From: Leptospira yanagawae serovar Saopaulo str. Sao Paulo = ATCC 700523
Lineage (GTDB): Bacteria; Spirochaetota; Leptospiria; Leptospirales; Leptospiraceae
Length of the DNA: 64,000 bases
Reading direction: 5' to 3'
NCBI RefSeq assembly: GCF_000332475.2
Contig: NZ_AOGX02000016.1
Location: 1-64,000, forward strand
A program made the translations under genes and the position numbers. Each line of letters begins with the position of its first letter. Within the stretch, counting starts at the first letter, position 1. Positions 44,000 through 51,999 of this stretch are shown here, in pieces. The notes below the pieces were generated by a model, which saw only the letters and a program-made list of their open reading frames with translations, ran no database searches and was not told the origin of the DNA.

Positions 44000-44773
44000 T
44001 TATCCTACCAAGTATAGAAGTGGGAAGAGGTAAATCCATACCAAGTCCACTACGTGCCAAAATAGACCCACACCTTCTACAGGAGTGTAGTATTCAGGTC
44101 CTACTTTTCTTCTTAATGTTTTGATGAAAATCCAGAAGATGAGAAGTGCACCGGCCACAACGTGGATCCCGTGAAGTCCTGTCATTACAAAGTAAAAACC
44201 ATAAAACATTTCCCATTTTGGTTGGGAAATCACAGCTTTCAGGCGAGTGACTTCCTCTGCACTTACATGGTTTTTCTCAAGTTCAGCAGGGTTTTTGAGG
44301 AGAGAAGCAATTTTTGATTCACATTCTGCTCGTTTCCCACCAGCGCCACAAGAAGGGTCAACTAACGAGAATTTGCCTGGAACTGTTCCAACGTGGAACT
44401 TGTGGCTGTATTCGAAGTATTTGATGACCATAAAGGCCCCGGCACAAGCGATTGTGAGTGCAAGCATAATAGCTGCAATTTTATGGAGACCACGTTGCAC
44501 ATAATTGATGGCAGCAGCCATTGTGAAGGAACTGACAAGGAGCACCACTGTGTTCACAGCACCCATCTTCCAATCCAAAGTTTCAGAACCGTTTTTGAAA
44601 ACAGTTGGATACAAAGAATGGTAGATGAGGTAACCTACGAATAGGCCACCGAACATCAGGATCTCAGTGCAAAGGAATAACCAAATTCCTTGTTTGGAAG
44701 AGGCATACTGGTGTTCTGCACTCTTAAAATGGTGTTGGTGTTGAAATTCACTTGAAGAACTAACGGAAGTCAT
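44000..44773 (-). CDS. ctaE: Cytochrome c oxidase subunit III
   Basis: 257 residues, about six to seven membrane helices as in CoxIII. Family landmarks are QGIWLFLCTEILMFGGLFVGY, KYFEYSHKFHVGTVPG, and YFVMTGLHGIHVVAGA followed by LFWHVVDLVWIYLFPLLYL. Between the FEYSHKFH loop and the next helix an insert of about 45 residues holds two Cys (DPSCGAGGKRAECESK) and charged helices. Its ATG overlaps the subunit I stop by 14 bases. It does not bind metals itself but stabilises the catalytic core. Confidence 0.93.
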   Translation of the reverse strand: MTSVSSSSEFQHQHHFKSAEHQYASSKQGIWLFLCTEILMFGGLFVGYLIYHSLYPTVFKNGSETLDWKMGAVNTVVLLVSSFTMAAAINYVQRGLHKIAAIMLALTIACAGAFMVIKYFEYSHKFHVGTVPGKFSLVDPSCGAGGKRAECESKIASLLKNPAELEKNHVSAEEVTRLKAVISQPKWEMFYGFYFVMTGLHGIHVVAGALLIFWIFIKTLRRKVGPEYYTPVEGVGLFWHVVDLVWIYLFPLLYLVG

Positions 44774-46373
44774 ATGGCCCTGCAGTTACTGTTGGAGTAT
44801 TGATAAAGTTTTCGTGAGGAGGAGGCGAAGATGTTTGCCATTCGAGTGTTTTTGCACCCCAAGGGTTGTCAGTAGCCTTTTCCCCTTTAAAAATCCCATG
44901 GATGATGGTGATAAGTCCTACTAAGAAACCAAGTCCAATGAGCCAAGACCCAACGGTTGAAATTTGGTTTAAGTTTGTGTATTCAGGAAGGTAATCGAAG
45001 TAACGTCTAGGCATTCCCATCGCACCGAGTACGAATTGTGGGAAAAAAGTTACGTTAAAACCAGTGAAGATGAGAACCCAAGAAATACGTCCACCTAGGT
45101 CAGAAGTCATCCTTCCAAACATCTTAGGGAACCAGTAAAGGATTCCACCCATAAGAGCCATAAGTGTTCCCCCTACCATTACGTAGTGGAAGTGAGCTAC
45201 AACAAAGTATGTGTCATGGAAGTGAACGTCCATACCAGTGGATGCAAGGAATACTCCTGTCAAACCACCTATCGTAAAGAGGAACATAAAACCAAGTGCG
45301 AAGAGCATAGGCGCTTCGAAACTGACTGTTCCGCGGTACATAGTGGAGATCCAGTTGAAGAGTTTGATGGCAGTTGGAACCCCAACAAACATGGTGATGA
45401 TGGAGAAAACAATCCCAGCGATTGTAGATTGTCCAGAAACAAACATATGGTGTCCCCAAACAAGAAAGGAAACTGCCGCAATCGCTACTGATGAATAAGC
45501 AATCGCACGGTAACCAAAAATTGTTTTTTTGGAGAACGCAGTGATGAGTTCAGAAATCACACCCATTGCAGGGAGAATCATGATGTAAACAGCAGGGTGA
45601 GAGTAGAACCAGAAGAAGTGTTGGAAAAGGACTGGGTCTCCGCCGAGGTCTGGATCAAAAATTCCTACACCTAGAGTTTTTTCAGCTCCAATGAGGAGGA
45701 GAGTGATCGCAAGGATTGGTGTGGCAAGGATTTGGATGATGGAAGTGGAATAAAGAGCCCAAATCATCAGTGGGATCCTGTCCATTGTCATTCCCGGTGC
45801 TCGTAGTTTATGGGTGGTGACGATGAAGTTTAGTCCCGTTAAGATGGAAGAAAAACCCATAGTGAAGGCACCCAAAACAAGTAAAATCACCCCATTGGAT
45901 GTTTTTGCTGTCGAGTAAGGAGTGTAAAAAGTCCATCCTGTGTCAACTTGGTTGAAAATCATGGAAGAAGCAGCAATCGCAGCTCCTGCAATGAAGATGT
46001 AGTAGGACGCAAGGTTCAGCCTAGGGAAGGCAACGTCTTTTGCTCCGAGTTGGATCGGAAGGACAAAGTTTCCAAGGAAAGCAGGAATTCCAGGAATGAT
46101 CACCATGAATACCATGATGGCACCATGGAAGGTCATAAACTTGTTGTAAGTATCTGGATCAAGTAATGGTTCTGCACCAAATTTCGCTAAGTGCAGACGG
46201 ATTCCCAATGCAAAGAAACCACCAATCAAGAAAAGGGTAGCAACCGTTGCAAAGTACATAAGTCCAATGCGTTTGTGGTCTAGAGTGGTCATCCAAGACC
46301 AGATTCCAGATCCGTGGTTCAGATAGTTATGGTCTGTGTGACCATGTTCGGTTTTTGTATGTGCTGAACTCAT
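44760..46373 (-). CDS. ctaD: Cytochrome c oxidase subunit I (A2-type haem-copper oxidase)
   Basis: 537 residues, about twelve membrane helices, the haem a/haem a3-CuB catalytic subunit that reduces O2 to water and pumps protons. The haem and copper ligands fall in [25 protein letters not shown] (His-Tyr crosslink pair), [10 protein letters not shown] and [16 protein letters not shown]. The motif is YSHPAV rather than GHPEV, so the glutamate of A1 oxidases is missing and the A2 pattern with Tyr-Ser is present. It overlaps subunit III and lies nine bases after subunit II. Confidence 0.96.
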   Translation of the reverse strand: MSSAHTKTEHGHTDHNYLNHGSGIWSWMTTLDHKRIGLMYFATVATLFLIGGFFALGIRLHLAKFGAEPLLDPDTYNKFMTFHGAIMVFMVIIPGIPAFLGNFVLPIQLGAKDVAFPRLNLASYYIFIAGAAIAASSMIFNQVDTGWTFYTPYSTAKTSNGVILLVLGAFTMGFSSILTGLNFIVTTHKLRAPGMTMDRIPLMIWALYSTSIIQILATPILAITLLLIGAEKTLGVGIFDPDLGGDPVLFQHFFWFYSHPAVYIMILPAMGVISELITAFSKKTIFGYRAIAYSSVAIAAVSFLVWGHHMFVSGQSTIAGIVFSIITMFVGVPTAIKLFNWISTMYRGTVSFEAPMLFALGFMFLFTIGGLTGVFLASTGMDVHFHDTYFVVAHFHYVMVGGTLMALMGGILYWFPKMFGRMTSDLGGRISWVLIFTGFNVTFFPQFVLGAMGMPRRYFDYLPEYTNLNQISTVGSWLIGLGFLVGLITIIHGIFKGEKATDNPWGAKTLEWQTSSPPPHENFINTPTVTAGPYDFR

Positions 46374-46382
46374 CTCTCTTCC

Positions 46383-47345
46383 TTATTTAATGGATTTGAT
46401 ATATTCAATTAGGTTGGCAACGTCTTCATCAGACAATTGGCCTTGGAATAACGGCATGGCAGGTGGATAGGTTTCCACAATTTTTGCAGTCGAAACAAGG
46501 ATAGACTCACGCAGATAATTTTCATCTGCTTTTGCTTTGGTTCCATCCGCAAATTTACGTTCTGATCCAAAAAGACCTTTCATCGTAGGTCCAACAACTC
46601 TTGATCCATCGATGGAGTGGCAAGAAGCACAGGCTTTTTGCGCAAACAAAGTTTTTCCCAAATCAGCAGGGGTATCCGCACCTTTTTTCTCAGCATGGTA
46701 CCAAGCCGCATATTCTTCAGAAGGAATCGCTTTGATTTTGATCATCATGCCAGAGTGTTTGGTTCCACAGTATTCTGTACAGAAAACGATGTATTCCCCT
46801 GGTTGTTTTGGCTCAAACCAAAGTTGTGTGAGTTTGCCTGGAACCGCATCTTGTTTGGTTCTAAACGCTGGCACATAAAAACTATGGATGACATCTTTTG
46901 AAGTCAGAATGAGTTTTGTTGCTTTTCCAGCAGGAACGATCATAGGATCGTTTCCAGAACTATAAAACTCTTTTCCGTTCGCATAACGGTACGTCCATGC
47001 CCACTGTTCTGCAGTGACATGAATTTCTGCCGCAATGTCTTCCGGTGGGGTTCTCAGTTTTTCAAAAATGACCATACCCCAATAAAAAATTCCCATCATG
47101 ATGACGAGAGGGATAAAGGACCAAAGGAACTCTGCAAAATTATTGTGAGTAATGTATGCGGATTTCTGGTCTATACTTGTACGTTTGAACTTGATGAGGA
47201 ACCATGTCATTCCACCTATCAAGATGACAAACGAAACAAGGCTTGCTATGATCAGAAACGCATAGAGAAGATCGACTTCTTTTGCAATTTCAGTGGCCTG
47301 AATAGGCATGAACGAGGTCGCTGGAATGAGACTGCTCCAAGACAT
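46383..47345 (-). CDS. ctaC: Cytochrome c oxidase subunit II with cytochrome c domain
   Basis: 320 residues. An N-terminal region with two membrane helices (about 28-50 and 72-92) leads to a cupredoxin domain with the CuA site CTEYCGTKHSGM (about 188-199) and a C-terminal cytochrome c domain with CASCHS (haem c, about 239-244) and PPAMPLF giving the axial Met. This fused form marks a caa3-type oxidase that takes electrons directly from or via its own cytochrome domain. It is the first oxidase subunit gene after sco. Confidence 0.95.
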   Translation of the reverse strand: MSWSSLIPATSFMPIQATEIAKEVDLLYAFLIIASLVSFVILIGGMTWFLIKFKRTSIDQKSAYITHNNFAEFLWSFIPLVIMMGIFYWGMVIFEKLRTPPEDIAAEIHVTAEQWAWTYRYANGKEFYSSGNDPMIVPAGKATKLILTSKDVIHSFYVPAFRTKQDAVPGKLTQLWFEPKQPGEYIVFCTEYCGTKHSGMMIKIKAIPSEEYAAWYHAEKKGADTPADLGKTLFAQKACASCHSIDGSRVVGPTMKGLFGSERKFADGTKAKADENYLRESILVSTAKIVETYPPAMPLFQGQLSDEDVANLIEYIKSIK

Positions 47346-48182
47346 CTATGTGACTCCTTGACGGTTGTTATTTGTTATTTTTCGCCAGTTTATGTATAAA
47401 AACGCACCGAGAAGGAGTAAGGTGACCGCCCCCCCGAATTGCATCATCCTGTATGCGTATATCGTATATTTATTTTTTCTTGGATCAAATTGAAAGCAAA
47501 ATAAAGCAAACTTGTCCACAAAACTCCCAATCTTACCAGAAGATGCCTCAAGGAAGGCAAATTTTAAATCCCTTGGTTCGAGTTGGATGCCTTGGAAGAT
47601 CCGAGACACTCTTCCATCTGGAGTCAAAACATAAACACCACTTGCGTGGATGTATTGTTTCGCTTCACCGTCCCAAGCATATCGAAAATCCAATTGTTTG
47701 GTGAGGGTATCAATGGATTCCTGTGAGCCTGTCAGCAAATGCAGACCCTTATCCGCACCTTCTCTTCCGTAATCCTTTAAATACGCACCTTTTTTGGGGA
47801 ATGATATGGATTCGTTTTCTTTCGGGTCAATGGATACCGCAATGTATTGGTATTCTTTGCCAAGTGACCAATCCATATCCTTTAAACTTTTGAAAACACC
47901 ATTGAGGTGAAAGTTACAAAGGGTGGGGCATTTGAAGTAAACAGGAGAAAGCAGGACTGGTTTCCCTTGGGAGAGGTAATCAGAAAAGAGAACTTCTTTG
48001 CCAAATTCATCTCGGAAGGGGATGCCTAGTTGCAGTGTTTTGCCAGTGACATCCGAAAATCCAATGTTTTCCAATTCTTTTGGTAGTTTGTTTTCCCTAG
48101 TGAGATTGGAATGAGGGTCATACGCAGACAAAGACTCCAATGCCAACACGAAACAGAAACAAGTGAAAATGCGGATGTTCAC
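47346..48182 (-). CDS. Sco1/SenC copper chaperone for CuA
   Basis: 278 residues. A signal peptide (MNIRIFTCFCFVLALESLSA) leads to a thioredoxin-like Sco domain with the copper motif CPTLC (about 89-93) and a His near 185 (YIHASGVYVLTPDGR). It delivers copper to the CuA site of subunit II. A C-terminal membrane helix lies near 245-268 (GGAVTLLLLGAFLYINW). The start is a GTG at 48182. Its stop is directly next to the ctaC start, and the small membrane protein gene precedes it. Confidence 0.88.
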   Translation of the reverse strand: MNIRIFTCFCFVLALESLSAYDPHSNLTRENKLPKELENIGFSDVTGKTLQLGIPFRDEFGKEVLFSDYLSQGKPVLLSPVYFKCPTLCNFHLNGVFKSLKDMDWSLGKEYQYIAVSIDPKENESISFPKKGAYLKDYGREGADKGLHLLTGSQESIDTLTKQLDFRYAWDGEAKQYIHASGVYVLTPDGRVSRIFQGIQLEPRDLKFAFLEASSGKIGSFVDKFALFCFQFDPRKNKYTIYAYRMMQFGGAVTLLLLGAFLYINWRKITNNNRQGVT

Positions 48183-48199
48183 GTAATTTGGTTGTTACC

Positions 48200-48352
48200 C
48201 TATTTGGACTGAACGCTTTTGTTTTCCATTCCTGGGTTTTCCGGTGTGCCCGGATGAACGAAGGAAATGTACGCGAAGAAAAGAATGTTGAGTGCAAGTG
48301 TGACAAGGAAAGTCCAATAGCCACCCTTATTGTAAAGGTCTGTGTTTTGCAT
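48200..48352 (-). CDS. 50-residue single-helix membrane protein at the head of the oxidase operon
   Basis: A short open frame with ATG at 48352 and TAG at 48200 gives 50 residues: a short N-terminus (MQNTDLYNKGGYW), one membrane helix near 13-33 (TFLVTLALNILFFAYISFV) and a Pro-rich tail (HPGTPENPGMENK). AGGTAAG lies five bases before the ATG, which supports translation. It is first in the sco-ctaC-D-E-F run, 18 bases before the Sco start. By position it may be a small oxidase subunit or assembly factor; this is inference. Confidence 0.7.
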   Translation of the reverse strand: MQNTDLYNKGGYWTFLVTLALNILFFAYISFVHPGTPENPGMENKSVQSK

Positions 48353-48364
48353 AATCTTACCTGA

Positions 48365-48375
48365 TATAGTCTATA
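48365..48375. promoter_or_regulatory. Small dyad between the oxidase operon and ctaA
   Basis: TATAGTCTATA, two five-base inverted halves around one base, lies in the 124-base gap between the divergent starts at 48352 and 48477. It might be a -10 element used in either direction or an operator. Weak evidence alone. Confidence 0.25.
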
Positions 48376-48476
48376 CGAAAAACTGCTCTTTTTATCCAAC
48401 AATTTTTAAAAGATGCAAGATTAATTTTATTTTCCCCAAACTCAGATCACAAAACCTGGAGGAAACAGATAGACGT

Positions 48477-49361
48477 ATGACACTCAAACGTTTTTACACC
48501 ATCCTTTCCGCTATGATCCTCCTCAACCTTCTGTATGGCCCACTTGTTCGAGCCACAGATTCAGGACTCGCATGCCCTGATTGGCCTTTGTGTCATGGGA
48601 AGTTTGTGCCAGAGTTCACCTTCCAGATCTTTATGGAAGTAGGACATCGGTATTACTCAGGGATTTTAGGAATCCTTGTGGGAATTGGTTTTGTTTGGAT
48701 TTTAAAAAATCCAGAGACTCGAAAATCGTTAGGAATTCCGGCGTCCCTATCCCTAGTTTTTCTCATCTCTCAAGTCATCCTCGGTGGTTTGACAGTGACA
48801 AAACTTCTCCACCCAACGACTGTTAACTTACACTTACTCAATGCTGTATTGTTATTATCTACTTGTGTCACCATTCGTTTGTCACTGGCAGAAGACTCAA
48901 TCGGTACAAATTTCGAATGGAAGCGTGTTGGTAAGTATTATTTTGTTATCGTTCTTATTGCCGTATTGTACCAATTATTTTTGGGAGGGAAGGTAAGTTC
49001 CCATTACGCTGGCCTTGCATGTCCCGATTTTCCCACATGCCATGGTGAATGGTTTCCAGAAATGGTTGGGACCATCCGATTCCATATGGAACATAGACTT
49101 TTTGGTTATCTCACTGCCCTACTTGTCTTGTCTTTATCAGCATATGCAATCCTTACCTTACAAAACAAAAAGGTAAAACAATACTTAAAAATTGCTGCCT
49201 ACTTAATTTCCTTCCAAATCTTTTTGGGAGCGATGAATGTATTGTACCACTTACCAAAACTCATTACCGGCCTACATACCTTAAATGGAGTATTGGTATT
49301 TTTATTTTGTTACATGGCTGCTTTTTATCATTTTCGAACAAACAAAAAAGAGGCCCTTTAA
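48477..49361 (+). CDS. ctaA: Haem A synthase (CtaA/Cox15)
   Basis: 294 residues from the ATG at 48477 (GGAGGAA 12 bases upstream); an earlier in-frame ATG at 48342 would overlap the divergent small gene. About eight membrane helices fall into two similar halves, each with a Cys pair after the first helix: SGLACPDWPLCHG near 24-36 and AGLACPDFPTCHG near 179-191. Conserved His (GHRYYSG, EHRLFGY) bind haem. It oxidises haem O to haem A for the oxidase. Its stop overlaps the ctaB ATG by one base. Confidence 0.93.
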   Translation: MTLKRFYTILSAMILLNLLYGPLVRATDSGLACPDWPLCHGKFVPEFTFQIFMEVGHRYYSGILGILVGIGFVWILKNPETRKSLGIPASLSLVFLISQVILGGLTVTKLLHPTTVNLHLLNAVLLLSTCVTIRLSLAEDSIGTNFEWKRVGKYYFVIVLIAVLYQLFLGGKVSSHYAGLACPDFPTCHGEWFPEMVGTIRFHMEHRLFGYLTALLVLSLSAYAILTLQNKKVKQYLKIAAYLISFQIFLGAMNVLYHLPKLITGLHTLNGVLVFLFCYMAAFYHFRTNKKEAL

Positions 49362-50215
49362 TGTTCCGATTGTGGAACCAACTTACCAAACCTAGGGTCA
49401 CAGTACTCGTACTTGCAACTGTTTTGCCAGGGATGTATCTGGGAACGACTGGATACCCCAGTTTGTATGCGATCTCCATCACTTTGTTTGGAACGTACCT
49501 AATGAGTTCCGCATCTTTTATCCTCAACCAATACATTGAGAGAGAAAGAGATGCCGTGATGTATAGAACCAAACAAAGGCCAATCCCTGCCGGAGAAATT
49601 TCACCTACAAAAGCACTGGTACTTGGAATTGTTGTTACGATTCTTGCCTTCGTAATCTTAACTTATTTTATCAACCTATTAACGGCTGTTTGTGCCTTAT
49701 CCGCACTGCTCCTCTATGTATTTTTATACACCATTTGGTTAAAACCTAGAACCGAACAAAATATTGTGATTGGTGGAATCTCTGGTTGCATCGGTCCCCT
49801 CATTGGGTATGCAGCCATGGCCAATACACTTCCCGTTCAGGCTTGGATCATGTTCCTAATGATTTTCCTTTGGACACCTGCCCATTTCTGGGCCCTTGCC
49901 ATTTTCTTAAAGGATGATTATGAATTTGCAGGAATTCCAATGATGCCTGTGGTTTCTGGAATCCAAAAAACCGTGAACCAAATATTTCTGTATGCCTTCG
50001 CTTATTCATTGTCTGTGATTGGATTTTATTTTGTAGATGACCGGATGGGGTATTTGTTTTTACTTTCTGCCATTGTATTAACAATTCTCATCCTTACCTT
50101 TGCTTACCGATTAAAACTGTCTATGGACAAGGTGCTTGCGAAACGGTTTTTCTTTTTTAGTATTTTACACTTATTCCTCGTGAGTATCGCCATCGTCATT
50201 GATTCTAAAATTTAG
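49361..50215 (+). CDS. ctaB: Protohaem IX farnesyltransferase (haem O synthase)
   Basis: 284 residues from the ATG at 49361, coupled to ctaA by a TAATG overlap. An ATG at 49307 lies inside ctaA and would add a tail that does not fit the family. A UbiA-type prenyltransferase with about eight or nine membrane helices. The opening LTKPRVTVLVLATVLPGMYLG and the Asp-rich motif NQYIERERDAVMYRTKQRP are typical. It attaches farnesyl to haem B to make haem O, the substrate of CtaA. Confidence 0.93.
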   Translation: MFRLWNQLTKPRVTVLVLATVLPGMYLGTTGYPSLYAISITLFGTYLMSSASFILNQYIERERDAVMYRTKQRPIPAGEISPTKALVLGIVVTILAFVILTYFINLLTAVCALSALLLYVFLYTIWLKPRTEQNIVIGGISGCIGPLIGYAAMANTLPVQAWIMFLMIFLWTPAHFWALAIFLKDDYEFAGIPMMPVVSGIQKTVNQIFLYAFAYSLSVIGFYFVDDRMGYLFLLSAIVLTILILTFAYRLKLSMDKVLAKRFFFFSILHLFLVSIAIVIDSKI

Positions 50216-50260
50216 GTTTTTTGATTGATTTGGGTGGAAGGATCTGTTTTCCTTTTGCCC

Positions 50261-50926
50261 ATGAGTGTACTAACGCGATATTTCTCCCCATCTGATTTAG
50301 AAGAAATCAAATCTGCTGTCGGTGAAGCAGAGTCCAAAACAGCAGCAGAAATTGTCCCCTTTTTTGCAGAGTCTTCCCACCATTATCGGGAATGGGCTTG
50401 GTTTGGTGCTTTTTTAATGGGAGGCCTAACAGGCATTAGTTTCTATACTGCCCAAAAAACATATGGATTGGTCTGGGGAAATGAATCCATGTTTGCCGTG
50501 CTCTCTGTTTGGGCAGGAGCTGTAGTTGGATTGGGATTATTTTTTTTGTTTCCAAAATTACGAATCCTACTCGTTCCCAAAAACTCTAAACAGTACTTTG
50601 TTGAGTTACGAGCGAAAGAAGCCTTTTTAGATGAAGAAGTCTTTCGCACCAAAAATCGTACGGGTATCTTAATTTATATCTCTCTCTTCGAACATTTTGT
50701 TCGTGTTTACCCTGACAAAGAAATTGCAAGGGTTGTACCCAAATCAGAATGGAATGAAGCAGTGAGGTTAATCATTGAAGGAATGAAATCGGGTAAAAAA
50801 AAGCAAGGGATCGTTGCAAGTATCCTTTTCTGTGGAGACCTTCTGAAAAAGTACAATATCCACGCTGAAAAGGATGATAAAAATGAAATCTCAAATGAAA
50901 TTCGTGATGGTGGGAAATTGATGTGA
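50261..50926 (+). CDS. TPM-domain membrane protein
   Basis: 221 residues from the ATG at 50261; a TTG at 50225 could add 12. The N-terminal 40 residues (MSVLTRYFSPSDLEEIKSAVGEAESK) and the later part (IVPFFAESSHHY, RVYPDKEIARVVPKSEWN) match TPM/YgcG-type proteins, with two membrane helices at about 50-75 and 80-105. No signal peptide is seen. Such proteins may have phosphatase or scaffold roles; function is not established. Its stop overlaps the next gene's start. Confidence 0.7.
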   Translation: MSVLTRYFSPSDLEEIKSAVGEAESKTAAEIVPFFAESSHHYREWAWFGAFLMGGLTGISFYTAQKTYGLVWGNESMFAVLSVWAGAVVGLGLFFLFPKLRILLVPKNSKQYFVELRAKEAFLDEEVFRTKNRTGILIYISLFEHFVRVYPDKEIARVVPKSEWNEAVRLIIEGMKSGKKKQGIVASILFCGDLLKKYNIHAEKDDKNEISNEIRDGGKLM

Positions 50927-51852
50927 TGGAATCCAAATCGCCAAAACAAGTTTCAAAATTTTTGCGAACCTTTTCGATCCTGAGCTTTCTTTTGGTGTCC
51001 TTTACCAGTGTACAGGTTTCTATTTTTGGTTATCCCGTACCTAAATTAGATCGAAGGGTGATGGACCATGCAGGAATTTTATCCCCAAATACAGTCAACC
51101 AAATCGAAACAAACCTAAAACAATTTGAAGCAGAAACGAGCAATCAAATTGCCGTGTATACCACTCCTAGTTTGCATGACGAAGTGATTGAAGACGTGGC
51201 AATTGAAATCTTCGACGAATGGAAGTTAGGTCAAAAATCCAAAAACAATGGTGTTTTACTCATTATCGCACCTGCCGAACGGAAAATGAGAATCCTTGTG
51301 GGTCGAGGACTCGAAGGTGCTTTGACGGATGTGCAAGCAAAACAAATCATCAGAAATGAACTCACCCCCCGTTTTAAAGAGAAAGATTATGATGGAGGGG
51401 TGACGGCAGGTGTGAATGCCATTATGGCCACAATACGCGGAGAATATGCTCCTTCAGAAGACGATGTTCAAACCTCAGGTCGTGATAGTGCGGGAGATGT
51501 GATCCCTTCTGGAATTGTTGGTGGGATCTTCACATTGATTTCTCTATTCATTCCTTCTTTTGGTGGAGTGATCTTTACCATCATAGGACTCCTTGTCATT
51601 TTACCACTTTTGACCTTTCTCTTTGGTGGCACAATGGGACTCATCGCGGCCATCATCCTCTTTGTCCTTATCATGTTCCTCAGAAGGAAATTAGGTCATG
51701 GACTTGGCGGTGGAGGTGGATCCGATAGCGGCGGTGGGTATTATGGAGGGTGGTCTTCCGGCAGTGACTCTTGGTCTTCGAGTGATTCCAGTGATAGCTG
51801 GTCAGGTGGTGGGGGGGACTCTGCTGGAGGTGGTGCCTCAGGAGACTGGTAA
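50926..51852 (+). CDS. TPM-domain protein with Gly/Ser-rich tail
   Basis: 308 residues from the ATG at 50926 (a GTG three bases earlier is also possible). A signal or anchor helix (about 16-36) is followed by a TPM domain (VMDHAGILSPNTVNQIETNL, WKLGQKSKNNGVLLIIAPAERKMRILVGRGLEGALTD, about 42-175), then two membrane helices (about 195-245) and a tail of Gly and Ser repeats (SDSGGGYYGG, SSDSSDSWSGGGGDSAGGG). It is a normal YgcG-family layout. The overlap TGATG with the previous TPM gene suggests a two-gene operon. Confidence 0.78.
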   Translation: MESKSPKQVSKFLRTFSILSFLLVSFTSVQVSIFGYPVPKLDRRVMDHAGILSPNTVNQIETNLKQFEAETSNQIAVYTTPSLHDEVIEDVAIEIFDEWKLGQKSKNNGVLLIIAPAERKMRILVGRGLEGALTDVQAKQIIRNELTPRFKEKDYDGGVTAGVNAIMATIRGEYAPSEDDVQTSGRDSAGDVIPSGIVGGIFTLISLFIPSFGGVIFTIIGLLVILPLLTFLFGGTMGLIAAIILFVLIMFLRRKLGHGLGGGGGSDSGGGYYGGWSSGSDSWSSSDSSDSWSGGGGDSAGGGASGDW

Positions 51853-51876
51853 CACCCGCTAGGTGATTGTGGGGAT

Positions 51877-51908
51877 CGCTTGGTAAAGAGTCAATCGATT
51901 CCCAAGCG
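51877..51908. terminator. Compound hairpin after the TPM gene
   Basis: CGCTTGG (51877-51883) pairs with CCAAGCG (51902-51908); inside, GAGTC (51888-51892) pairs with GATTC (51897-51901) over the tetraloop AATC, with a TAAA bulge on one side. It lies 24 bases after the TPM stop in a gap between convergent genes. There is no T run, so it may be a terminator or mRNA end. Confidence 0.4.
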
Positions 51909-51919
51909 GCAGTTGGTCA

Positions 51920-51959
51920 ATTCTTTTGGAAATGGATGAACGAATCAATTCCAAAGAAT
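51920..51959. terminator. Second inverted repeat between convergent genes
   Basis: ATTCTTTTGGAA (51920-51931) and TTCCAAAGAAT (51949-51959) are inverted copies with one unpaired T and a 17-base loop. It lies 40 bases before the stop of the convergent phosphatase gene, so it may end either transcript. No clear T run. Confidence 0.35.
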
Positions 51960-51999
51960 GAACTTGTTCAAAAGAGAATTTGATATCCAATCGGTTAGA

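Noticed and set aside
48365..48375. Strong operator between the divergent oxidase and ctaA genes
   Set aside because: The dyad has only two five-base arms and may be a chance AT-rich motif; kept only as a weak site.
48342..48476. N-terminal extension of CtaA
   Set aside because: It would overlap the small membrane gene and the family begins at the ATG at 48477.
51877..51908. tRNA-like hairpin
   Set aside because: The inner stem recalls a T arm, but there are no acceptor, D or anticodon stems.
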